Positions 25,795 to 34,054 of a stretch of 64,000 nucleotides of DNA are shown here, one piece after another (the first letter of the stretch is position 1; every line of letters starts with the position of its first letter). The translations under genes and the position numbers were made by a program. Where the stretch lies: assembly GCF_001039275.2 (NCBI RefSeq), contig NZ_CP030117.1, forward strand, positions 1,066,001 through 1,130,000, in the 5' to 3' direction. The notes beneath the pieces are model-generated. The model did no database searches. It had not been told where the DNA came from and was given only the letters and a program-made list of their open reading frames with translations. This DNA comes from Brevibacillus brevis. Its GTDB lineage: Bacteria; Bacillota; Bacilli; Brevibacillales; Brevibacillaceae.

Positions 25795-27015
25795 ATGGAG
25801 ATATGGCGCCGTAATTTATATGTCCTCTGCGGATCGTTGTTTTTCGTCATGGTGGCGATGAGCATGATCATGCCTTTTTTACCGCTTTACATTCAGCAGG
25901 ATTTCGGAATTGAAGATCCTCATCAAGTCACGGCTTGGGCAGGGATTATTTTTGGAGCCAACTTTTTGACGGCGGGCCTCGTCTCGCCTATTTGGGGGAA
26001 TTTGGCCGATAAGCACGGGCGCAAGATCATGATTTTGCGCTCGGGATTTTTCATGTCCATTACCATGGCACTGACCGGTTTTGCGGGAAGCCTGTGGCAG
26101 CTTTTGGCCCTTCGTCTGCTCAATGGACTGGTAGGGGGAATCATCCCTGCCAGTACCGCATTAGTAGCATCCTCTGTACCAAAAGAACGAATTGGCTATG
26201 CAACCGGGTTGCTTCAGTCTTTTATTACGGCCGGAACCATTATGGGACCGCTGTTTGGCGGCGTCCTCGCGGAGAAGATCGGCTTTCGGATGATTTTTGT
26301 GATTACCGGTTGCGTATTATTACTGGCGACCTTGGTCATTACGTTTACGGTGAAAGAGAATTTTGTTCCACCTGAAAAAAAGGAACGGTCGAGTCTACGG
26401 GAAGATTTTCAGATGATCTTTTCTTCCAAAGAGCTCCCGGCGCTCTTTTTTGTAACGGTAATGATCCAGTTTGCATTGTTTAGCATTATCCCTGTGTTGC
26501 CGATCTACATATCGCAGTTGCTCGGTTCGGAAGGGGCAAAGGTAGCGCTGTGGGCCGGAATTGTCCAAGCATGCATGGGGGTAGCCAACGTCTTTGCCTC
26601 GCCACAGTTGGGGCGTCTAGGAGATCGGTTTGGTTCGCAAAAGGTGCTCTTGTTCTCGCTTTTGGCTGCCGCAATCATCTTTATTCCACAAGGTCTCGTA
26701 CATACGGTATGGCAATTGGTCGCGCTTCGGTTTTTGTTAGGCTTGTCGCTGGGAGGATTGCTTCCATCCGTCAATGCTTTGCTGCGACGAGCAACACCTG
26801 TACATATGGTCAGTCGCGTTTATGGCTATAACAACAGCTTCGTCAGTATCGGCAGTATGCTTGGACCGATGATTGGTGGCTTTTTGGCAGGCTATGTGAA
26901 TATTAGTGGAGTCTTTTACATGACGAGTGCTTTCTTGTTTATTAACGCAGGCTGGGTGTACTACAGCTTTTTCCGAAACAAATCTGTACAGCATCCTGAT
27001 TCTGGAATAGAATAA
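25795..27015 (+). CDS. MFS multidrug exporter, DHA1 type (MdtG-like)
   Basis: Encodes 406 aa with 12 hydrophobic segments. Motif A GNLADKHGRKIM lies after TM2 and the antiporter motif GTIMGPLFGGVL in TM5, both typical of drug:H+ antiporters. The ATG at 25795 follows TTGGAGG. It is close behind ygaD and may be cotranscribed with it. Confidence 0.88.
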   Translation: MEIWRRNLYVLCGSLFFVMVAMSMIMPFLPLYIQQDFGIEDPHQVTAWAGIIFGANFLTAGLVSPIWGNLADKHGRKIMILRSGFFMSITMALTGFAGSLWQLLALRLLNGLVGGIIPASTALVASSVPKERIGYATGLLQSFITAGTIMGPLFGGVLAEKIGFRMIFVITGCVLLLATLVITFTVKENFVPPEKKERSSLREDFQMIFSSKELPALFFVTVMIQFALFSIIPVLPIYISQLLGSEGAKVALWAGIVQACMGVANVFASPQLGRLGDRFGSQKVLLFSLLAAAIIFIPQGLVHTVWQLVALRFLLGLSLGGLLPSVNALLRRATPVHMVSRVYGYNNSFVSIGSMLGPMIGGFLAGYVNISGVFYMTSAFLFINAGWVYYSFFRNKSVQHPDSGIE

Positions 27016-27034
27016 TAGGTAATTTTCGCGAAGA

Positions 27035-27122
27035 GAGGTGCACCTCCATTGTGATGGCGAGTCGGTGTGAATAACTTCATATTCCATCAGGACGTATAGG
27101 CTGGTCCTGAACCGACAGGAGG
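27035..27122 (+). promoter_or_regulatory. Structured leader of the second MFS gene
   Basis: A perfect 12-nt palindrome GAGGTGCACCTC (27035-27046) is followed by GTCGGT (27061-27066) pairing with ACCGAC (27111-27116). The enclosed hairpin TCAGGAC/GTCCTGA is at 27087-27093/27104-27110. The closing strand abuts the AGGAGG ribosome site (27117-27122). It could regulate translation; it matches no riboswitch I know. Confidence 0.5.
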
Positions 27123-27131
27123 TTGTGCTTT

Positions 27132-28349
27132 ATGTGGCAGCGACGCTTTATTTGCCTCTGGGCGGGTCAGACATTGGCCAACCTTGGGGATGTATTTTAT
27201 ATTGTCGCGTTTATTTCGGTCATCTACGCTGCAACTGGCTCCGTCATGTACACGGCGTTTATACCGGTTGTCATCGTAGCTTCGCAGTCTGTGAGCAGCT
27301 TGTTGGCTCCGTTAGTGTTTCAGCGATTGTCGTTGACGGGCATGCTCGTGCTGTCGCAAGGCTTGAAGACGATACTTTTGGCTACGGCCTCATTAGCTGT
27401 CAGCAGCGGTGTAGGAGAGATCTGGCTATTGTTCGGATTGGGGGCTGCCATCGCCTTTATGGATGGCTGGGCAAACCCTGCACGCAATGCCATGGTGCCG
27501 CAGTTGGTAGGACGAGAAGACCTCATGCGAGCGAACGGTTTGCTTGCCACCTCGGATCAAACTGTTCATTTTGCTGGCTGGGCCGCAGGGGGATTACTCG
27601 TTTCTTGGTTAGGAGCGGGTATTGTTCTGTGGGGAACGGTCGGTGCCTATGTTGTGGCAACGATCGCCATGACAGGCATTGCACCGGCAAGCCAAAAGCT
27701 GCGTGAAGAACAGGCAGCTCGGGCGACAACAAACTGGCTCACTGGATGGAAAACAATTCGCGATGTACCTATACTGCGACTGCTGGTCGCGATGGATGTC
27801 GTGATCGGCTTGTCCGGGGGTGTATGGATCGCTGCGATTATGCTGCCATTTGTCCTTGATGTGCTTGGGCAAGGAGAAGAATGGTGGGGCTACATCAATG
27901 CCGGTTACATGCTTGGAGCCATTGCAGGTGGGACGTTGCTATTGATGTATGCGGAGCGGATGCGTCGCCATTTATTTCGCTGGATCATTTGCGGTACGAT
28001 TAGCGTCGGATTCTTTACCTTTTGTTTTGGCAGCAGTACAAACGCGCTGGTGGCACTGTTGTTTTCCTTTGCGCTGGGCCCGTTTTTGGAGATGGTGCAT
28101 GTAAGCAAGCAGACACTTTTGCAGCAAGAGACGGAAGAATCAGCACTGCCCTATGTTATGTCAGCAAAGGGGACGATTGATTTACTCGTTTTTGGCGCTT
28201 CTGCTCTGATGATGGGGGCTATCGCTGAATGGCAGGGAGTCCGGGCTGTTTATTATGTATCTGCTGGATTGTTACTGATTGCTTTCCTTTTGGCGTTGCG
28301 CTTGCAAAAAAAGCAGACGGAGCATACGAGTGGGGTTTCCGTAAATTAA
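27132..28349 (+). CDS. MFS exporter (MFS_3 / enterobactin-exporter-like)
   Basis: Encodes 405 aa, about 12 hydrophobic segments. ATG 27132 is 9 nt after AGGAGG; the TTG at 27123 is too close to it. The N-terminus (WQRRFICLWAGQTLANLGDVFYIVAF) and DGWANPARNAMVPQLVGREDLMRANGL are typical of the MFS_3 group. Members export siderophores, macrolides or metals. Substrate unknown. Confidence 0.82.
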   Translation: MWQRRFICLWAGQTLANLGDVFYIVAFISVIYAATGSVMYTAFIPVVIVASQSVSSLLAPLVFQRLSLTGMLVLSQGLKTILLATASLAVSSGVGEIWLLFGLGAAIAFMDGWANPARNAMVPQLVGREDLMRANGLLATSDQTVHFAGWAAGGLLVSWLGAGIVLWGTVGAYVVATIAMTGIAPASQKLREEQAARATTNWLTGWKTIRDVPILRLLVAMDVVIGLSGGVWIAAIMLPFVLDVLGQGEEWWGYINAGYMLGAIAGGTLLLMYAERMRRHLFRWIICGTISVGFFTFCFGSSTNALVALLFSFALGPFLEMVHVSKQTLLQQETEESALPYVMSAKGTIDLLVFGASALMMGAIAEWQGVRAVYYVSAGLLLIAFLLALRLQKKQTEHTSGVSVN

Positions 28350-28358
28350 AACACGAAC

Positions 28359-28405
28359 AGGCTGTCTTATCTGTAGACTTTTCTACTGGTAAGGCAGCCT
28401 TTTTT
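28359..28405 (+). terminator. Terminator after the MFS genes
   Basis: AGGCTGTCTTA (28359-28369) pairs with TAAGGCAGCCT (28390-28400), followed by TTTTTT. Confidence 0.85.
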
Positions 28406-28480
28406 GATGATATGCTTCTTGATCATAAGAAGGTATACGTATTTTTTATCTATTTCCATAAAGTGAATTTATCGAAGTAC

Positions 28481-29344
28481 TTACATCAGCTTCATCTCTT
28501 TAATAAAATCAACAAACGCTTTTAATAGAGAGATTTGCATCGATTCCTTCCGATAAATCATCCACGATTTGCGCAAGATCGGCTCGCCGTGCTTCGTCCG
28601 CAATTGAATCCGGTAAAAGTCTTCACTGCCCGTCAACACAATCTGCGGGATGATCGCATAGCCGAATCCGCTCAGGACCATCTCCTTGCACGTCTCCATG
28701 TGATCCACTTCCATCGTGATCGATGGGGGCTTGGAAAACGTCTCCTTCCACCAGTTGTCAAACAAGTTTTCGAGCGAAATATCGGTTTTGTACATGATTC
28801 TGGGGAGTTGGGGCAGCTCATGCAGCGAAATCTCCCGCTTGGATACGATCCAGATGTTTTCCGTCATGATGAGATGTTTTTCCTCCGGCCAGTTGTAGTC
28901 TCCGCGGATGAAGCCGATATGGACGTCTTGCTTGTACACGGAATTTGTCAGCTCCGAGCTGCGGCTCGATGTTACCTTGAACTCCACGTCCGGGTATTGC
29001 GTATGGAATTGCTTTAAGATATGCGGTAGCTTATAGCGGGCCAGGCTGCTCGCTGTTCCGATTTTTAATGTTCCTGATATTTTGTTGTCCATGCTTAACA
29101 GAAATTCTTTTGTCCGCTGCAACTGCTGGAGCATCTCGATCGCATACTTCACCAAATACTCGCCTTGCGGGGTGAACTCCACGCCTCTCCTGCCCCGGTG
29201 CATGATCGTAATCCCGAACGCTTTTTCTAGCTGCTGAATGCGATAGCTGAGCGAGGGCTGGGATACATACAAAACCTCCGCTGTTTTGGTCATATTTTGC
29301 TGCTCGTAGAGTGTTTTTAAAAGCAGCCAATCCTTTTCATCCAC
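28481..29344 (-). CDS. LysR-family regulator of the tricarboxylate cluster
   Basis: Encodes 287 aa. The N-terminal HTH (LLKTLYEQQNMTKTAEVLYV, SQPSLSYRIQQLEKAFG) is followed by a substrate-binding-like domain (LKIGTASSLARYKLP, SGFGYAIIPQIVL). It is divergent from the PrpF-like gene with a 172-nt A/T-rich gap, so it probably senses the transported acid and activates the prpF-tctCBA genes (inference). CitR/CcpC-like LysR regulators respond to citrate. Confidence 0.87.
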   Translation of the reverse strand: MDEKDWLLLKTLYEQQNMTKTAEVLYVSQPSLSYRIQQLEKAFGITIMHRGRRGVEFTPQGEYLVKYAIEMLQQLQRTKEFLLSMDNKISGTLKIGTASSLARYKLPHILKQFHTQYPDVEFKVTSSRSSELTNSVYKQDVHIGFIRGDYNWPEEKHLIMTENIWIVSKREISLHELPQLPRIMYKTDISLENLFDNWWKETFSKPPSITMEVDHMETCKEMVLSGFGYAIIPQIVLTGSEDFYRIQLRTKHGEPILRKSWMIYRKESMQISLLKAFVDFIKEMKLM

Positions 29345-29516
29345 GTCTTTTTCACTCTCCCTGCACGCTTTCGTTCTGTACCTTTATTGTAGTAAAAATT
29401 GAATGAATCGTACAAAAATTTTATGGAAAATGATAAAACATTCGTATTTCTTTTTATATTCACTGATGTGGTACCTTAATGGCACAGAATTAAAAAAACA
29501 TTCATGGAGGCAGCAG

Positions 29517-30686
29517 ATGTACGATTTTGGCCAAATTCACAAAATCCCAACCGTGATCATGAGGGGCGGCACCAGCAAAGGATTGCTTTTACGAAGATCG
29601 GACCTTCCTTCAGATCCAAAGCTGCGCGATGAAGTCATTTTACGCTTGTATGGAAGTCCTGACAGCACACAGATCGATGGGTTGGGCGGAGGCACCTCGC
29701 TATCCAGCAAGCTCGCCATTGTCGGACCGTCCCTTCAGCCTGATGCGCATATTGACTACACATTTGGTCAGGTCAGCCTGGAGAAAAAAGTCATCGATTA
29801 CCACGTAACATGCGGTAACTTTGTCACAGCAGTTGGCTTGTATGCAGCAGAGGAAGGATATGTGCCGTTACAGGAGCCGGTTACCTACGTACGGATTTAC
29901 AACACCAATATTAACAAGATGATCGTGGCCGAAATTCCGGTAAAGGATGGGCAAATCGAGTACGAAGGAGACTTTGTCATCGACGGTGTCCCCGGCTCTT
30001 CAGCAAAAATCATGATCAATTTCCTCAACTCCGGCGGTACTTTTACAGGAAGAACTCTGCCAACCGGACATGCTACTGATATGATCCATTTACAGGATGG
30101 ACGTCAGTTCGAAGTGTCGATAGTCGATTGCGCCAACGTTGTGGTGTTTGTGAGAGCAGGGGATGTGGGCATGCAGGGAACTGAGCTGCAAGCAGAGGTC
30201 AACAACAATAAAGGACTCATGTCTACATTAGAATCCATTCGAGTGGAGGCGGGCATTTTAATTGGAATGATTCAGCCAGATGACAGAGAGATTGTCTCAC
30301 CATCGTCACATGCTCTGCCAAAGATTGCGATGATTGCTCCGTCCCAAGCGTATAGCACTTCCGATCATCGCACGATTGAAGAGAATGAAATCGATTTGAT
30401 TTCACGCTATATTTCCATGGGGAGTCTTCACCGTGCATATGCGGTAAGCGGAGCTATTGCAGTGGCAGCGGCGGCCAAAATCCCGGGAACCATCCCGAAT
30501 GAAGCGGTCGCCACACAAAAGAAAGGAATTCGCATTGGGCATCCGTCAGGGGTGATCTATGTAGAGTCTACAGTGGAACAGGATGGAACCAACTGGATTG
30601 TGAACCGGGCAGCGAATGGAAGAACGGCGCGCAGGCTGATGGAAGGCTATGCACATGTGCCCATATCCGTTTTACGCGAAAAATGA
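29517..30686 (+). CDS. PrpF-family isomerase (2-methylaconitate / tricarboxylate cis-trans isomerase)
   Basis: Encodes 389 aa. ATG 29517 follows TGGAGG at 6 nt; the longer frame from 29403 lies in the promoter region. PrpF-type residues: RGGTSKGLLLRRSDLP near the N-terminus, DGLGGGTSLSSKLAIVGPS, VTCGNFVTAVGLYA (catalytic Cys region), and RIGHPSGVI near the C-terminus. PrpF isomerises 2-methylaconitate; relatives act on aconitate or 4-oxalomesaconate. The TctCBA transporter directly downstream suggests an imported unsaturated tricarboxylate as substrate. Confidence 0.85.
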   Translation: MYDFGQIHKIPTVIMRGGTSKGLLLRRSDLPSDPKLRDEVILRLYGSPDSTQIDGLGGGTSLSSKLAIVGPSLQPDAHIDYTFGQVSLEKKVIDYHVTCGNFVTAVGLYAAEEGYVPLQEPVTYVRIYNTNINKMIVAEIPVKDGQIEYEGDFVIDGVPGSSAKIMINFLNSGGTFTGRTLPTGHATDMIHLQDGRQFEVSIVDCANVVVFVRAGDVGMQGTELQAEVNNNKGLMSTLESIRVEAGILIGMIQPDDREIVSPSSHALPKIAMIAPSQAYSTSDHRTIEENEIDLISRYISMGSLHRAYAVSGAIAVAAAAKIPGTIPNEAVATQKKGIRIGHPSGVIYVESTVEQDGTNWIVNRAANGRTARRLMEGYAHVPISVLREK

Positions 30687-30813
30687 CTGATTATTCAGCC
30701 TTTTATTGGGGAAATGAAGAAAGTCTGTGCAGTGGCGAAATACCCTTTACGGGCTTTGCCACTCACAGAATAATGTAAGCGTTTTACTATACGAAACAGT
30801 AGGAGGAATTGTC

Positions 30814-31848
30814 ATGCAAAGAAAATCGAAAAAATGGATGTTGGCTGTTTTGTCTACAGCACTGACGGTCAGTTTGGCTGCCTGTGGGGGTGCCAAGGAG
30901 ACTGGTAAAGATCAAGCGACTGCGGCTGCATCCAACTATCCGGAAAAAGCGATCACGCTCGTTGCTCCCAATGGGGCAGGCGGTGGTTTGGATAAAACGG
31001 CAAGACTTCTGGCAAAAGGTTTGGCTGACACGAAATTGGTAACGGAAACGGTTCTGGTCGAAAACAGACCTGGCGGGGGAGGTAGCGTCTACATGGCGGA
31101 ATATGCCACCAAGGAAACCAAAAATCCGTACAAGCTGCTAGTGAACTCACCGCCAGTGCTTTTGAACAACCATAAAAAAGAGGGAAATAGCCCATATGGC
31201 TACAAGGATACAACTCCACTGGCGCAGTTAACAAGAGATTACGGCGCGATCTCCGTGCCTGCTGACTCCAAGTATCAGGATCTTAAGTCTCTCCTGGATG
31301 ACATCAAGGCAGACCCTACACAGGTGACAATCGCTGGTGGTTCCTCACCGGGCAGCATGGACCATGTGATTGCGATGCTTCCAATCTACAAGTACGGTCT
31401 TGATCCGACAAAGGTGAAGTATGTCGCGTATGAGGGTGGTGGAGAATCGATCACCGCGCTGCTCGGAAACCATGCACAAGCTGCTGCCAAGCCTGTATCA
31501 CTGGTACTGCCTTATTTGGAAGCGAAAAAAATCCGTGTGTTGGCTGTGACTGCACCTGAGCGTCTGGGCGGAATTTTGAGCGACGTGCCAACTATGAAGG
31601 AACTCGGTCTGGATGCGGAATTTACGATCTGGCGCGGCGTATTGGGTCCAAAAGAGATGGGAGAAGCCGAGATTGCGTACTGGGACAAAACCTTCAAGGC
31701 ATTGAGTGAAAAAGAAGAATGGAAACAATTGCTGAAGGCGGATGGCGTAGAGGGAGATTACAAGAACTCGAAGGATTTCAAAGCATTCCTGGACGAGCAG
31801 GATAAACAGATCGAGGAACTGTTGAAGGCGATCGGTATTCATAAATAA
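30814..31848 (+). CDS. tctC: Tripartite tricarboxylate transporter substrate-binding lipoprotein (TctC-like)
   Basis: Encodes 344 aa. ATG 30814 follows TAGGAGG. A lipoprotein signal with lipobox SLAAC (Cys about residue 23) anchors it outside the membrane. The TctC/Bug fold is visible in YPEKAITLVAPNGAGGGLDKTARLLA, ENRPGGGGSVYMAEY and VAYEGGGESITALLGNHAQA. It presents a tricarboxylate or related anion to the TctAB membrane subunits that follow. Confidence 0.9.
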   Translation: MQRKSKKWMLAVLSTALTVSLAACGGAKETGKDQATAAASNYPEKAITLVAPNGAGGGLDKTARLLAKGLADTKLVTETVLVENRPGGGGSVYMAEYATKETKNPYKLLVNSPPVLLNNHKKEGNSPYGYKDTTPLAQLTRDYGAISVPADSKYQDLKSLLDDIKADPTQVTIAGGSSPGSMDHVIAMLPIYKYGLDPTKVKYVAYEGGGESITALLGNHAQAAAKPVSLVLPYLEAKKIRVLAVTAPERLGGILSDVPTMKELGLDAEFTIWRGVLGPKEMGEAEIAYWDKTFKALSEKEEWKQLLKADGVEGDYKNSKDFKAFLDEQDKQIEELLKAIGIHK

Positions 31849-31932
31849 AGCGGGAAACAGAGGGAAGGGGCAGGACCTCTTCTCTCTTTCGCTCGCTTCG
31901 CAGCAGATTTTCAACAGGGAGGAAGAACAGCA

Positions 31933-32394
31933 ATGAGTAAAACATTTGATCGCTATGCCAGCCTGGCTTTCCTTGCGCTGGGTACCGGATTTGTCTACCA
32001 GAGCCAATATATTAGCCAAAGCGCTTACGGAAGCAATGTCGGGCCAAACATTTTTCCGATGGGGCTGGGAGTTATCCTGATTTTATTGAGTCTTCGTCTG
32101 TTTTTTGAAACCTTCCGCTACAAGGCTGAGGATGGTAGGGAGAAGGAAGTTCTTGATTATAAGCGATTTTCTATCATACTGATCGCAGCGATTGGCTACG
32201 TGCTGTTGCTTGAGCTGCTCGGGTATATCATTTCTACCTTTTTCTTTCTACTGGTTGGCTTTCAAACCATGGATAGAGGAAAGCCACTGGCAACGATACT
32301 GATCGCCGCTGCTTTCGCCAGTGGAATCTATATCGTGTATGTGAAGCTGCTAGAGGGAACATTGCCAGGACTACCTGTATGGTTAGGCTTATAG
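31933..32394 (+). CDS. tctB: Tripartite tricarboxylate transporter small membrane subunit (TctB-like)
   Basis: Encodes 153 aa with four hydrophobic segments (DRYASLAFLALGTGFVY, IFPMGLGVILILLSLRLFF, RFSIILIAAIGYVLLL, ATILIAAAFASGIYI). GSNVGPNIFP is a typical TctB/DUF1468 element. It lies 15 nt before tctA. AGGGAGGAAGA precedes the ATG. Confidence 0.88.
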   Translation: MSKTFDRYASLAFLALGTGFVYQSQYISQSAYGSNVGPNIFPMGLGVILILLSLRLFFETFRYKAEDGREKEVLDYKRFSIILIAAIGYVLLLELLGYIISTFFFLLVGFQTMDRGKPLATILIAAAFASGIYIVYVKLLEGTLPGLPVWLGL

Positions 32395-32409
32395 GGAGGG
32401 AATAGGAAG

Positions 32410-33936
32410 ATGGATACCTTGCAATATTTGATGAGTGGATTTGCTGTTGCACTCCAATGGCAAAACATCCTGTTTGCGTTTGTCGGCGTCTTGATCGGTA
32501 CAATGGTGGGCGTACTACCAGGAATCGGTCCGATCAGTGGTGTAGCGCTTCTGATACCAGTCACAGCATCGTTGACAGGTGGTTTGCCACCTGAGGAGGC
32601 CGCGACCAGTGCGATTATTTTGCTGGCGGGTGTGTATTATGGCGCGATGTACGGCGGGTCGACTACTTCGATTTTGCTCAATACACCGGGCGAATCATCC
32701 TCGGTGGTCACAGCGCTGGATGGTTATCCGATGGCAAAGCAGGGACGAGCAGGTGCTGCTTTAGCGATTGCTGCGATCGGTTCATTTGTAGCGGGGATTA
32801 TTTCTCTGATCGGATTGGTTCTGTTAGCCAAGCCGTTGTCTGAGGTCGCCTTAAAGCTGGGACCGGCTGAAGAGTTTTCTCTGATGATTCTCGGGTTATG
32901 CGCCTTGAGCGGATTCGCAGGCAAGTCGATTACGAAGGCCTTGCTCATGACGACAATTGGCTTGATGATGGCGACGGTCGGGATGGACACGATCTCGGGT
33001 GTAGCTCGTTTTACCTTTGACCTGCCCGAGCTGTACCAAGGGCTGGAGTTTCTCACGGTTGCTGTAGGGATTTTTGCGCTGGGAGAGGTTTTTAAAACGA
33101 TTCTGGACAGAGAGAGCAACAGTGGAGAGATTGCGAAAATAACCCGCATTTTGCCGACGAAACAAGACATGAGGGATAGCGCTGGACCAATATTGCGAGG
33201 CTCGCTGCTCGGCTTTTTCAAAGGAATCGTACCTGGCTCAGGAGCTACGCTGTCGTCGTTTCTCTCGTATTTGCTGGAGAAAAAAATCAGCAAGCATCCA
33301 GAGAAGTTCGGGAAAGGCGCTATCGAGGGTGTTGCAGGACCAGAAGCAGCCAATAATGCTGCCTCTGGAGGAGCGATGATTCCGCTTCTGACGTTGGGAA
33401 TACCGGGAACAGGCACCACGGCCGTCCTGATGGGGGCGTTAATCATGTATAACGTCCAGCCGGGTCCCTTGTTATTTGAAAATCATCCGTCTATTGCTTG
33501 GGGATTGATTGCCAGCATGTTTATCGGAAATCTGATGCTGTTGCTGCTGAACATGCCTTTGGTTAAGGTGTTTGCCAAAATTATTGAAACACCGCCAAAG
33601 TACCTGATTCCGATGATCGTCGCGATTTCTGTCTTTGGGGTATATGCGGTGAAGGTTTCGACGTTTGATTTGTTGCTGCTGATCGCTTGCGGGATATTCG
33701 GCTATTTTATGTCCAAGCATGACTATCCAATGGCACCGCTCGTTCTCGGTCTTGTACTTGGACCAATGATCGAAAATAACTTGCGTCGGGCGCTGACCAT
33801 TTCCAACGGTGATCTCATGATCTTTGTCGAACGCCCTGTTTCCTTTGTCTTTTTGCTGATTGCCGTGCTGTGGGTAACGGTGCCGCTCATCATGAAAATG
33901 AAAGGGAAAAAAGTGATTGTCAATGAAGAAGTGTAA
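32410..33936 (+). CDS. tctA: Tripartite tricarboxylate transporter large permease (TctA-like)
   Basis: Encodes 508 aa with about 11-12 hydrophobic segments. Family signatures are GTMVGVLPGIGPISGVALLI, MYGGSTTSILLNTPGE near the N-terminus, and GVAGPEAANNAASGGAMIPL with IPGTGTTAVLMGAL in the middle. It is the sodium- or proton-coupled channel subunit. Last transporter gene of the cluster; the chemoreceptor starts 118 nt downstream. Confidence 0.93.
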   Translation: MDTLQYLMSGFAVALQWQNILFAFVGVLIGTMVGVLPGIGPISGVALLIPVTASLTGGLPPEEAATSAIILLAGVYYGAMYGGSTTSILLNTPGESSSVVTALDGYPMAKQGRAGAALAIAAIGSFVAGIISLIGLVLLAKPLSEVALKLGPAEEFSLMILGLCALSGFAGKSITKALLMTTIGLMMATVGMDTISGVARFTFDLPELYQGLEFLTVAVGIFALGEVFKTILDRESNSGEIAKITRILPTKQDMRDSAGPILRGSLLGFFKGIVPGSGATLSSFLSYLLEKKISKHPEKFGKGAIEGVAGPEAANNAASGGAMIPLLTLGIPGTGTTAVLMGALIMYNVQPGPLLFENHPSIAWGLIASMFIGNLMLLLLNMPLVKVFAKIIETPPKYLIPMIVAISVFGVYAVKVSTFDLLLLIACGIFGYFMSKHDYPMAPLVLGLVLGPMIENNLRRALTISNGDLMIFVERPVSFVFLLIAVLWVTVPLIMKMKGKKVIVNEEV

Positions 33937-34054
33937 ATAAGGGATGGTTGTACTGTTTTGTAAGAATTTTTTAAAATTTTTGTTTTGATTTGCTAAAAGT
34001 AGGGAATTCGATACATGTCTTTTTATTTTGAAGCATTGGAAAAGAGGTGTATCC

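Noticed and set aside
32724..33446. Minus-strand open frame of 240 codons within tctA
   Set aside because: Antisense shadow of a conserved gene; Pro/Ser/Ala-rich with no motif.
33957..34054. Sigma-D (flagellar) promoter before the second chemoreceptor
   Set aside because: TAAA and GATACA are present but the spacing (12 nt) does not fit TAAA-N15-GCCGATAT.
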